DNA of 64,000 bases from Sanguibacter hominis ATCC BAA-789. GTDB taxonomy: Bacteria; Actinomycetota; Actinomycetes; Actinomycetales; Cellulomonadaceae. The DNA is taken from NCBI RefSeq assembly GCF_012396185.1, contig NZ_JAAXOW010000002.1, forward strand, positions 310,001 through 374,000, written 5' to 3'. The notes below the pieces were generated by a model, which was given only the letters and a program-made list of their open reading frames with translations, searched no databases and had not been told where the DNA came from. Positions 24,950-36,768 of this stretch are shown here, in pieces; position 1 is the first letter of the stretch, and each line of letters opens with the position of its first letter. The position numbers were made by a program, and so were the translations under genes.

Positions 24950-26301
24950 CCCAGCCCCCCGCACGACCTGCCCGATCCTCCTCCCGCGGCCCCCGTCCCG
25001 GCTCGTCCCGGCCGGTCCGCCGCACGCGGCCCGGTGCTGAGGTCGACGCGCCCGTCGACATGCCGCTCGTCGAGGTCGAGGTGGGGCCGGTCGCGCACGG
25101 TGGTCACTGCGTCGCTCGGCACGAGGGCCGGGTCGTCTTCGTGCGGCACGCCCTTCCGGGCGAGCGTGTGCGCGTCCGCCTGACAGCGGCTGCGCCGGAC
25201 GCGAAGTTCTGGCGCGGCGACGCGGTCGAGGTGCTCGAGTCGAGCCCGGACCGGGTCCCGTCCGCGTGGCCCGCCGCTGGTCCGGGCGGGGTCGGCGGTG
25301 CCGAGCTCGCGCACGTGCGTCTCGACGCGCAGCGCGAGTGGAAGCGCCAGGTCATCGAGGAGCAGCTGCGCCGCATCGCCCACCTCGATCTCCCGGTCGT
25401 CGTCGAGGCAGCCCCGGGCGACGACGAGCGCGGCGGTCTCGCCTACCGCACGCGCATCGAGCTCGTGGCCGACGCCGAGGGCCGCGCCGGGATGCGCAGG
25501 CACCGTTCGCACGACGTCGTCGCGCTCGACGCGATGCCGCTGGCGACCGAGTCGGTCGCCGCAGCCGCCGAGGCGTTCGGCGTGTTCAGCGGCCGCTGGA
25601 CGGCAGGCGCTCGGCTGGACGTCGTCGCGCCCGAGGGCGGTGCTGAGCCGATCCTCCTCGTCGACGGCGAGCCCTGGCGTGGCACGCGAGTCGACCGCCG
25701 CCCGAACGCCCGCCGCACGGTCGTCGAGACCGTGACGGTCGGCGGCACGGAGCACCAGTTCCGGGTCGCGGCTGACGGGTTCTGGCAGGTGCACCGGGAA
25801 GCGCCGGCGCTTCTCGCGCAGACCGTGCTCGACTCGGTGGGCGACGTGCTCGACGCGACCGTCGTCGACCTGTTCGCAGGATCGGGGCTCTTCACGGCAC
25901 CGCTCGCCGCGGCGACCGGACCGGTCGGTCGGGTCGTGTCCGTCGAGGGTGACGAGCGGGCGGTCGCGTCCGCCCGCCGCAACCTGCACGGGGCGGACCA
26001 TGTCGACCTTTGGGCAGGCGACGTCGCGCGTGTCCTGCGCGACGAGGGCCACGGCGCGGTCGGGGGAGCGGACGTCGTCGTGCTCGACCCGCCGCGCGCC
26101 GGCGCCGGACGTGCGGTCGTCGACCAGGTCGTCTCGCTCACCCCTGACCGCGTCGTGCTCGTGTCGTGCGACCCGGCCGCGCTCGCGCGCGACCTCGGTC
26201 TGTTCGGCGAGCAGGGCTACGACGTCCGCTCGCTGCGCGCGTTCGACCTGTTCCCGATGACGCACCACGTGGAGTGCGTGACGGTCCTCGAACGTGCCTG
26301 A
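24946..26301 (+). CDS. TrmA/RlmD-family RNA (uracil-5-)-methyltransferase
   Basis: 451 residues. A TRAM domain (about 40-95) is followed by the SAM-binding motif VVDLFAGSGLF, VVVLDPPRAGAG, VLVSCDPAALARDL with the catalytic Cys, and DLFPMTHHVECV with the proton-abstracting Glu. It resembles Rv2689c and the 5-methyluridine enzymes of 23S rRNA. The iron-sulfur cysteine cluster of RlmD (CGGCxLQ) is replaced by GVGGAELAHV, so no 4Fe-4S centre can form. The ATG overlaps the stop of the KimA-like gene by 4 nt, so they form an operon. Confidence 0.9.
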   Translation: MTQPPARPARSSSRGPRPGSSRPVRRTRPGAEVDAPVDMPLVEVEVGPVAHGGHCVARHEGRVVFVRHALPGERVRVRLTAAAPDAKFWRGDAVEVLESSPDRVPSAWPAAGPGGVGGAELAHVRLDAQREWKRQVIEEQLRRIAHLDLPVVVEAAPGDDERGGLAYRTRIELVADAEGRAGMRRHRSHDVVALDAMPLATESVAAAAEAFGVFSGRWTAGARLDVVAPEGGAEPILLVDGEPWRGTRVDRRPNARRTVVETVTVGGTEHQFRVAADGFWQVHREAPALLAQTVLDSVGDVLDATVVDLFAGSGLFTAPLAAATGPVGRVVSVEGDERAVASARRNLHGADHVDLWAGDVARVLRDEGHGAVGGADVVVLDPPRAGAGRAVVDQVVSLTPDRVVLVSCDPAALARDLGLFGEQGYDVRSLRAFDLFPMTHHVECVTVLERA

Positions 26302-26313
26302 CGCCGGACCGCT

Positions 26314-26832
26314 CTAGGCCGACGCGCCGCCGGCCGCAGCGCTGTCGCGCTGCGCCAGGCCGCGCTCGATGACCGCGACGATCGCGGCGTCGTCGGGCTG
26401 CGTCTGCGGGCGGAAGCGGTGCACCGAGTCGTCCGGCAGGATGACGAACTTCTCGAAGTTCCACTTCACGCGGCCCGCGTGGCCGCTCGAGTCGGGGACC
26501 TTGCGCAGCTCCGTGTAGAGCGGGTGGCTGTGCCGGCCGTTGACCTTCGTCTTCTCCATGAGCGGGAACGTCACGCCGTAGGTCGTCGAGCAGAACTCGG
26601 TGATCTTCTCGGCGGAGCCCGGCTCCTGGCCTGCGAACGAGTTGCACGGGAACCCGAGCACCGTGAACCCTCGCGGGCCGTACGTGCGCTGGAGCGCCTC
26701 GAGCGTCGCGTACTGCGGTGTGAGGCCGCAGCGGGACGCGACGTTGACGACGAGCACGACCTCGTCGGCGTGCTCCGCGAGGGAGGTCGTCCGGCCCTCG
26801 ATCGTGGTCAGGGGGATGTCGCGCAAGGTCAT
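26314..26832 (-). CDS. Glutathione/thioredoxin peroxidase
   Basis: 172 residues. The peroxidatic Cys35 lies in VASRCGLTPQ, Gln69 in FAGQEPG and the Trp-Asn pair in KWNFEKF (Trp124), completing the catalytic tetrad. Cys81 in EFCSTTYGV is at the resolving position of thioredoxin-dependent members. Actinobacteria generally lack glutathione, so thioredoxin is the likelier reductant (inference). Convergent with the methyltransferase gene, 12 bases between stops. The start is leaderless by sequence. Confidence 0.92.
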   Translation of the reverse strand: MTLRDIPLTTIEGRTTSLAEHADEVVLVVNVASRCGLTPQYATLEALQRTYGPRGFTVLGFPCNSFAGQEPGSAEKITEFCSTTYGVTFPLMEKTKVNGRHSHPLYTELRKVPDSSGHAGRVKWNFEKFVILPDDSVHRFRPQTQPDDAAIVAVIERGLAQRDSAAAGGASA

Positions 26833-26838
26833 CGGACC

Positions 26839-26844
26839 AGGATA
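26839..26844 (-). promoter_or_regulatory. -10 element TATCCT for leaderless peroxidase gene
   Basis: TATCCT on the minus strand, 6 nt before the ATG. Confidence 0.6.
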
Positions 26845-26903
26845 GGCGTCGCTCGTGCGGGTGCAGCCGGCGGCGCCGGGCAATTATGCAAGGCGTGTCT
26901 CAC

Positions 26904-26923
26904 TTATCTTGACGTCAAGATAA
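26904..26923. promoter_or_regulatory. 20-bp perfect palindrome, probable operator upstream of acnA
   Basis: TTATCTTGACGTCAAGATAA is a perfect palindrome in an AT-rich pocket of otherwise GC-rich DNA, 158 bases before aconitase and 71 bases before the divergent peroxidase start. It contains TTGACG, a good -35 hexamer, with TAGGCT a little downstream (26928-26933), so a bound dimer would block transcription. The form suits a MarR-, GntR- or TetR-type dimer; the regulator is not in the window. Confidence 0.75.
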
Positions 26924-27081
26924 ATGGTAGGCTGGCAGGTGGTTGCGCAGGTGTTACTGCGCTCATGCCCGCCTAGGCTGGGGAGTGCCCCCGTCTGATC
27001 ACCACCCGAGCAAGCGACGACGCGAGGGCGCTGCGCGCCACGTCGTCGAGGCTCGGCCGACGCTGGAGTTAAGGAGCCATC

Positions 27082-29832
<2,751 letters not shown>

Positions 29833-29921
29833 CGCACGCACTCACGACGGCGTCACGCGAGGTAGTACACCGCCACAAGCGCTTCCATGCGTTCAGTGTG
29901 CGCCCCCGGGGGCCTGGGTCG

Positions 29922-29949
29922 AGGCCGCGCCGCGAGTGCGACGCGGCCT
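29922..29949. terminator. Hairpin between convergent acnA and S9 peptidase genes
   Basis: AGGCCGCG, one mismatch, CGC, loop GAGT, GCG, one mismatch, CGCGGCCT. It is placed to stop transcription from both sides, 7 bases from the peptidase stop codon. Confidence 0.6.
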
Positions 29950-29956
29950 TGTGCAC

Positions 29957-31963
29957 CTAGCTCGACGCGGTGTCGTCGGCCGGGGTGAAGCCGAGGACCT
30001 TGCCGTAGAAGGCCAGCTCGACGGTGAAGGCTCGCTGGATCGTCTCGGCCTTCCGGAACCCGTGCCGCTCGCCTTCGAACAGGATCAGCTCGACGTCGAG
30101 GCCACGCGCCGCGACGGCGTCGGCCATCGTCTGGGCCTGGTTCGGCGGGACGACTGTGTCCTCCGTGCCCTGCAGCAAGATCATGGGAGCGCTCAGCCGG
30201 TCGGTGTGGTGGATCGGGGACCGCTCGACGTACAGGTCGCGGCGCTCCGGGTACGGGCCCACGAGCGAGTCGAGGTAGTGCGACTCGTGCTTGTGCGTCT
30301 CACGCGCGAGCGCTTCGAGGTCGCCGACGCCGTAGAGGCTCGCGCCGACTGCGAACGTGTCGGTGAACGTCAGGGCGGCGAGCGTCGTGAAGCCGCCCGC
30401 GCTGCCGCCCCGGATGGCGAGCCGTCGCCCGTCGACGCGGCCCTGCTCGGCGAGCCAGAGCGCGCCCGTCTCGCAGTCGCGGACGTCGACGATGCCCCAC
30501 TGCCCGCGCAGCCGTTCCCGGTAGGCACGGCCGTAGCCGGTCGAGCCGCCGTAGTTGACGTCGAGCACCGCGATCCCGCGCGTCGTCCAGTACTGGACCG
30601 ACGGCGAGAACCCGGGGAGCGTCGCCGCCGTCGGGCCGCCGTGCGACATCACGACGAGCGGCGGCAGCGTGCCAGGCTCACCCGTGTACGCCGCGGACCT
30701 CGGAGCGTAGAAGAAGCCGTGCGCGACGCCGTCGCCGGACGGCCACGTGACCGCCTCCGCGACCGACACGTCGTCGGGAGCGAGAGTCGGGTTCGCGCTC
30801 GCCCGCAGCACCCGCACGCCGTCGCCCTCGCGTCGCGCGCCGAGATCGATCTCGACGAGCGCCGCGGGCCGGGTCGGGTGCTCGGCGATGACGACGACGC
30901 GGCCCTCCGTCGCGGCGACGCCACCGGCGGGCTCCCACTCGCCGTCCCACACCTCGAGCTGGCCGTTCGTGACCCGCACCGAGCCAAGGCGGCGGTGCCC
31001 GGCGTCGGACCACGTCACGACTGCGAGCTCGTCGTCGAGCATGGCGTACGTCCGGGTGCCGAATCCCCACTGCGGGGTCGACAGCTCGACCTCCGCCGGG
31101 CGCACGGCGCGCGTCCGGGGCGTGTCGCCGGTCAGCTCGGTGCGGTACAGGTTCCACCAACCCGTCCGGTCGTCGACGTGCAGCAGCTCGCCCGTCGACG
31201 TCCACAGCGGCTCGGTCACGCTGACGTCTGCGCCGCCGGCGATCGTGCGGCGCTCCAGGACGCGCAGGCCGTGCACCCCGCGCGCGAGCTCGCCGACGCG
31301 CAGCTCGGTCCCGTCCCACGGCATGGCCGGGTGGTCCCACGAGAGCCACGCGAGCAGCTCGCCGTCCGGGCTCACGCGCGGAGACGTGAGGAAGTCCGGC
31401 CCTTCGACGAGGACGGTCACGAGCGACCCGTCGTCGGAGGCGGAACCGTCGAGCGGGACCGCGACGATCGCAGCCGGCGGGTTCGTCAGCTGTGCGCCGG
31501 GTGCGCCGTGGTCCTCCGAGACGGCGACGAGCAGGCCGTAGCCGGGCACGACGTCGAGGTCCGCGTAGCGGCGGCCGTCGGCAGGTGTGAGCGGCACGGG
31601 CGCCGCGAAGCCGTCACCGTCACGGTCGACGCGGTACAGGCGGTCGTCCTCCGCCCGCGACACGACGACGCCGCCCGGCACGACGGTGTACGACGCGCCG
31701 CCATACTCGTGGGCACGGGTGCGCACGTCGAACGTCGAGCCGTCCGGCAGGGTCGACGGGATGACGTCCGTGAGCGTGCCGTCCGCAGCGCGTCGCACGA
31801 GCACCTGCCGCCCGCCCTCCTGCGGGCGCCCCTCGAGCCAGTAGGTGTCCTCACCGTCGACAGCGGGCTCGCTCAGCCGCACGACGTCCGTCGTGAGGGA
31901 GACCGCGGTGAGCGGCGAGGGCCAGGAACCGAACGGGGCTGGGGTGTGGGCGTCGTTGCTCAT
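29957..31963 (-). CDS. S9 family prolyl oligopeptidase-like peptidase
   Basis: 668 residues from the ATG at 31963. An N-terminal beta-propeller of about 400 residues precedes the alpha/beta-hydrolase domain. The catalytic triad is visible as GGSAGGFTTL (Ser), LLQGTEDTVVPPNQ (Asp) and EGERHGFR (His). There is no signal peptide, so it is cytoplasmic, acting on small peptides as an acyl-aminoacyl peptidase or oligopeptidase. The frame extends upstream to 32014, but the ATG at 31963 gives the better N-terminus and has GAGGATGG before it. Confidence 0.88.
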   Translation of the reverse strand: MSNDAHTPAPFGSWPSPLTAVSLTTDVVRLSEPAVDGEDTYWLEGRPQEGGRQVLVRRAADGTLTDVIPSTLPDGSTFDVRTRAHEYGGASYTVVPGGVVVSRAEDDRLYRVDRDGDGFAAPVPLTPADGRRYADLDVVPGYGLLVAVSEDHGAPGAQLTNPPAAIVAVPLDGSASDDGSLVTVLVEGPDFLTSPRVSPDGELLAWLSWDHPAMPWDGTELRVGELARGVHGLRVLERRTIAGGADVSVTEPLWTSTGELLHVDDRTGWWNLYRTELTGDTPRTRAVRPAEVELSTPQWGFGTRTYAMLDDELAVVTWSDAGHRRLGSVRVTNGQLEVWDGEWEPAGGVAATEGRVVVIAEHPTRPAALVEIDLGARREGDGVRVLRASANPTLAPDDVSVAEAVTWPSGDGVAHGFFYAPRSAAYTGEPGTLPPLVVMSHGGPTAATLPGFSPSVQYWTTRGIAVLDVNYGGSTGYGRAYRERLRGQWGIVDVRDCETGALWLAEQGRVDGRRLAIRGGSAGGFTTLAALTFTDTFAVGASLYGVGDLEALARETHKHESHYLDSLVGPYPERRDLYVERSPIHHTDRLSAPMILLQGTEDTVVPPNQAQTMADAVAARGLDVELILFEGERHGFRKAETIQRAFTVELAFYGKVLGFTPADDTASS

Positions 31964-32042
31964 GGAGCCATCCTCGCTGATGCGTGGCACGCGCGTGCGG
32001 GTCCCAGGTCTCATGCGCTCGGTCGGGCACAGCCCTGCCGGA

Positions 32043-32711
32043 TCACCACGGGATCTCGACCGCGCGGCCGCGGTCCCACGGGACCGACCAGCCGAGCCCG
32101 TCGAGGATCCCGCTCAAGACGATCGCCGTGAAGCCCCACACGACGTTGCCCGCGACCTCGAACGCCGGGCCGCGATAGGTGCGGCCGCCACGCTCGAGCG
32201 CGGTCGTGCCCCGGTTCGACGGCGAGACGAGGTCCGCGACGGGTGCGCGGAAGACCTGGGCCGACTCGCCATGGTCGACGACGCGCACCGCCGTGGGGCG
32301 CGCCCACCAGCCGAGGACCGGGGTGACGAGGTGGTCGCTGACCGGGAGGGGGAGCGCGCCGAGCGTGCCGAGCACCTCGACACCTCCGGTGTCGAGTCCT
32401 GTCTCCTCCTCGGCCTCGCGCAGCGCCGCCGCGACGAGGTCGTCGTCCGTCGGGTCCATCCGACCGCCTGGGAAGGCCACCTGACCGGGATGGTGGCGCA
32501 GCGTCGAGGCGCGCCGCACGAGCAGCACGTCCAGGTCCGCCGGGACAGCGGGCGCGTCGTTCGCGTGCTCCGCGGGGACGTCGTCGAGCCGCCCGAACAG
32601 CACGAGCACCGCCGCGGGACGGGACGCGTCCGCGTCGGGCAGCCGGCCTGTCGCCGCGCGCCAGTCGATGCCCTCGGCGGCGAGTGCGCGCAGCTGCGCG
32701 AGAGCGTCCAC
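32043..32711 (-). CDS. Nudix hydrolase, CoA pyrophosphatase type
   Basis: 222 residues. LLVRRASTLRHHPGQVAFPGG is the UPF0035 signature of CoA-specific Nudix enzymes and directly precedes the Nudix box (GGRMDPTDDDL then LREAEEETGL). Such enzymes cleave CoA to 4'-phosphopantetheine and adenosine 3',5'-bisphosphate. GTG start; one base separates it from the stop of the amidotransferase gene, so the two are coupled. Confidence 0.88.
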   Translation of the reverse strand: MDALAQLRALAAEGIDWRAATGRLPDADASRPAAVLVLFGRLDDVPAEHANDAPAVPADLDVLLVRRASTLRHHPGQVAFPGGRMDPTDDDLVAAALREAEEETGLDTGGVEVLGTLGALPLPVSDHLVTPVLGWWARPTAVRVVDHGESAQVFRAPVADLVSPSNRGTTALERGGRTYRGPAFEVAGNVVWGFTAIVLSGILDGLGWSVPWDRGRAVEIPW

Positions 32712-32712
32712 G

Positions 32713-33450
32713 TCAGCCGCGCCGATACCTCACGGCGTCCGCGAACGTGCCCAGCCCCACGAACGCGCGCGGCGCGAGGCTCGGCAGCCGTTCGCGGCCC
32801 TGCTCGCGGATCGCCGAGATCTGGTCCGCAGTCAGCTCCTCCGCGGTCTCCGGCTCGTCGAGCCAGGCGCCCAGCATCGGCGCGTCGACCTCGAGGTGGA
32901 ACTGGAACGCCGTCGCGCTTCCCAGCCGGAACGCCTGCACGGGCGTCACGTCCGTCGACGCGAGCACCGTCGCGCCGTCCGGCGCCTCGACGCCGTCCTC
33001 GTGCCAGTGCAGCACGTCAGGGTCCGCGTGCGCATCCACGACGAGCGGATAGAGGTACGGGTCACGGATGCCGTCGCCCGTGACCGCGACGGGGCCGAAG
33101 CCCAGCTCGTGGTGCGCACCCGCGTGGAGCGCAGCCCCGTGCGCGACCGCGAGGAGCTGCATGCCGAGGCACACGCCGAGCACTGGGATGTCGGCCTCGA
33201 CGGCCGCGACGAGGAGGTTGCGCTCCGCGACGAGACCCGGGTGCTCGTCGTCGTCGAGCGCACCAGCCGCGCCACCCATGACGACGAGGCCGCCGAGGCG
33301 GCTCACGTCGGGCAGGTGCGGGTCGTGCTCGTCGAGGACCGTCCGGACCGTCCACGGGATGTCGCGTTGCTCGAGACCGCGAGCGATCAGGCCGGGGCCC
33401 TCCCAGGCGGCGTGCTGCAGCACCAGCACGGGTGCGTCGTTGAACTCCAC
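32713..33450 (-). CDS. Class I glutamine amidotransferase (GuaA N-terminal-like)
   Basis: 245 residues. The nucleophile is Cys94 in VLGVCLGMQLL and the rest of the triad is His185 and Glu187 in FQFHLEV. It is a stand-alone GATase1 domain of the GMP-synthase-like group and has no synthetase domain. Its acceptor is unknown; relatives hydrolyse gamma-glutamyl bonds. GTG at 33450, with TAGAGT 7 nt upstream and no Shine-Dalgarno. Confidence 0.85.
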   Translation of the reverse strand: MEFNDAPVLVLQHAAWEGPGLIARGLEQRDIPWTVRTVLDEHDPHLPDVSRLGGLVVMGGAAGALDDDEHPGLVAERNLLVAAVEADIPVLGVCLGMQLLAVAHGAALHAGAHHELGFGPVAVTGDGIRDPYLYPLVVDAHADPDVLHWHEDGVEAPDGATVLASTDVTPVQAFRLGSATAFQFHLEVDAPMLGAWLDEPETAEELTADQISAIREQGRERLPSLAPRAFVGLGTFADAVRYRRG

Positions 33451-33457
33451 GGGGACG

Positions 33458-33463
33458 ACTCTA
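33458..33463 (-). promoter_or_regulatory. -10 element TAGAGT for leaderless amidotransferase gene
   Basis: TAGAGT on the minus strand, 7 nt before the GTG start at 33450. Confidence 0.55.
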
Positions 33464-33503
33464 CGCACGTCGCGGCCGCGCACGGGTGAACCCACGCGTC
33501 CCG

Positions 33504-34964
<1,461 letters not shown>

Positions 34965-35036
34965 GGTGCGCCGTGCGACACGGGGACGGGACCCAGGGCT
35001 GCCCGACCCGGTCCGTGAAGCTCGGTCGGACCCCTA

Positions 35037-35058
35037 GGTGAACGGCAGGTGAACGAGC
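35037..35058 (+). promoter_or_regulatory. PHO box (PhoP operator) upstream of pit gene
   Basis: Two 11-nt direct repeats, GGTGAACGGCA and GGTGAACGAGC, side by side. This is the actinomycete PHO box unit (GTTCACC on the other strand) at its usual 11-nt period. It lies 54 bases before the phosphate transporter start, so PhoRP control under phosphate limitation is likely. Confidence 0.75.
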
Positions 35059-35071
35059 AATGAAATGTCCA

Positions 35072-35089
35072 CAGATCAGCCGTGATCTG
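35072..35089. promoter_or_regulatory. 7-bp inverted repeat in pit upstream region
   Basis: CAGATCA, loop GCCG, TGATCTG. It lies between the PHO box and the start codon. It may be a leader hairpin or a second operator. Confidence 0.35.
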
Positions 35090-35112
35090 GCGCGGTTCAG
35101 GACCTCCAGGGG

Positions 35113-36393
35113 GTGGACAACACCTTTCCTGCCCCCATCATTGAGGACGTGGCAGAGCTCCTGATTCTCACGCTGGTGATCATCACCGCCCTCGCATTCG
35201 ACTTCACGAACGGGTTCCACGACACCGGGAACGCCATGGCGACCTCGATCGCGACGGGCGCCCTCAAGCCCCGCACCGCGGTCGCGCTCTCGGCGGTCCT
35301 CAACCTCGTCGGCGCGTTCCTCTCGGTGGCCGTCGCGGCGACCGTCGCCAAGGGCATCGTCAACCTCGACGGCGTCGCTGGGGACGCCCTCCTGACGATC
35401 GTCTTCGCCGGCCTCGTCGGTGGCATCCTGTGGAACGTCTTCACGTGGCTCCTCGGCCTGCCGTCGAGCTCGTCGCACGCCCTGTTCGGCGGCCTCATCG
35501 GTGCCGCGCTGCTTGCGCTCGGCACGAGCGGCGTCGTCTGGGGCGGCGTCGTGGCCAAGATCCTCCTGCCGGCCCTCCTCGCGCCCGTCGTCGCCGGCCT
35601 CGTCGCCGCGATCGGCACCTGGGTCGTCCACCGCATCGTGCGGGGCGTCCCGGAGAAGACGCAGGAGCGCGGCTTCCGCTGGGGTCAGGTCGGCTCCGCG
35701 TCCCTCGTCTCGCTCGCGCACGGCACGAACGACGCGCAGAAGACGATGGGCGTGATCTTCCTCGCGCTCGTCGCGCACGGCACTGTGACCGCAGACGACC
35801 ACATCCCGTTCTGGGTCATCGCCGCGTGCGCGATCGCGATCGCGCTCGGCACCTACCTCGGCGGCTGGCGGGTCATCCGCACGCTCGGCAAGGGCCTCGT
35901 CGAGATCTCGTCCCCGCAGGGGATGGCTGCTGAGACGTCGTCCGCCGCGATCATCCTCACGTCGTCGAGCCTCGGGCTGCCGCTCTCGACGACGCACGTC
36001 GCGACCGGCTCGATCCTCGGCTCGGGCGTCGGCCGCCCGGGCGCCGAGGTGCGCTGGGGCGTCGCCGGACGCATGGGTGTCGCGTGGCTCATCACGCTGC
36101 CCGCCTCGGGTCTCGTGGGCGCAGCGTGCTGGTTCCTCGCAGACCTGGTCGGCGGAGCGACCGGCATCCTCGTGGTGTTCGCGATCCTCGTCGCGGCCTG
36201 CTTCGTGATGTGGCGGCACTCCCGCAAGGAGCCGATCAACCCCGACAACGTCAACGACGAGTGGGACGACGCCACGCCGAGCCTCGGCGACGCTGTCGAC
36301 GAGGCCATGGCCGGCGTGACCGACGTCGCGTCGCCCGCCTGCCCGCAGGACCGCGCCGCGGTCGAGTCACCCGCCGTCCCGGCCACGGTCTGA
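35113..36393 (+). CDS. PiT family inorganic phosphate transporter
   Basis: 426 residues with about ten membrane helices. The two PiT signature copies are visible: DFTNGFHDTGNAMATSIATGAL near residue 30 and SLAHGTNDAQKTMGV near residue 205, plus GLPLSTTHVATGSILG. It is a proton- or metal-phosphate symporter of low affinity and high capacity. The start is uncertain: the GTG at 35113 has a weak Shine-Dalgarno, and the GTG at 35149 would also keep all helices. The PHO box suggests induction by phosphate starvation. Confidence 0.9.
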   Translation: MDNTFPAPIIEDVAELLILTLVIITALAFDFTNGFHDTGNAMATSIATGALKPRTAVALSAVLNLVGAFLSVAVAATVAKGIVNLDGVAGDALLTIVFAGLVGGILWNVFTWLLGLPSSSSHALFGGLIGAALLALGTSGVVWGGVVAKILLPALLAPVVAGLVAAIGTWVVHRIVRGVPEKTQERGFRWGQVGSASLVSLAHGTNDAQKTMGVIFLALVAHGTVTADDHIPFWVIAACAIAIALGTYLGGWRVIRTLGKGLVEISSPQGMAAETSSAAIILTSSSLGLPLSTTHVATGSILGSGVGRPGAEVRWGVAGRMGVAWLITLPASGLVGAACWFLADLVGGATGILVVFAILVAACFVMWRHSRKEPINPDNVNDEWDDATPSLGDAVDEAMAGVTDVASPACPQDRAAVESPAVPATV

Positions 36394-36404
36394 GAGGACT
36401 GGAC

Positions 36405-36644
36405 ATGAACGCTGCAGAGCTCGGTATCTCCCTCGCCAAGGTCATCGCAGTAGGCCTCGTGCTCGGCGCCGGCCTGCCGGCGATCTTCGCGATCGGCATC
36501 CGTTCGACCGCCATGGTCGAGACCGGTCCTGACGGGGTCGATCGCATGACAGCCGCGGGCCGTGTGCGTGCGGTCGCGTGCTTCGGCGTCGTGCTCGCCG
36601 CGGTCGCGGCGGGCATCGTCTGGATCGTCTCCGGCGGGCACTGA
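36405..36644 (+). CDS. Small two-helix membrane protein in pit operon
   Basis: 79 residues: hydrophobic segments at about 11-31 and 56-76 flank a polar hairpin. It has GAGAGG before the ATG and starts 11 bases after the pit stop codon, so it belongs to the same transcript. Small membrane proteins are often found behind actinobacterial pit genes; a role as accessory subunit is an inference. Confidence 0.75.
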   Translation: MNAAELGISLAKVIAVGLVLGAGLPAIFAIGIRSTAMVETGPDGVDRMTAAGRVRAVACFGVVLAAVAAGIVWIVSGGH

Positions 36645-36705
36645 ACCTTCGCGGACGCTCCACCGTCGCCGACGCCGCGCGCGGCGCGCACGTGCGGTAC
36701 CCCCG

Positions 36706-36711
36706 TAGAGT
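36706..36711 (+). promoter_or_regulatory. Possible -10 element for dxs
   Basis: TAGAGT 57 bases before the dxs start; a CGGACGTCCG palindrome follows at 36722-36731. No clear -35 element. Confidence 0.3.
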
Positions 36712-36768
36712 GGGAGACCGGCGGACGTCCGGTACCCGGTCGGGGCCGGAGACCTGGAGGACGACGCG

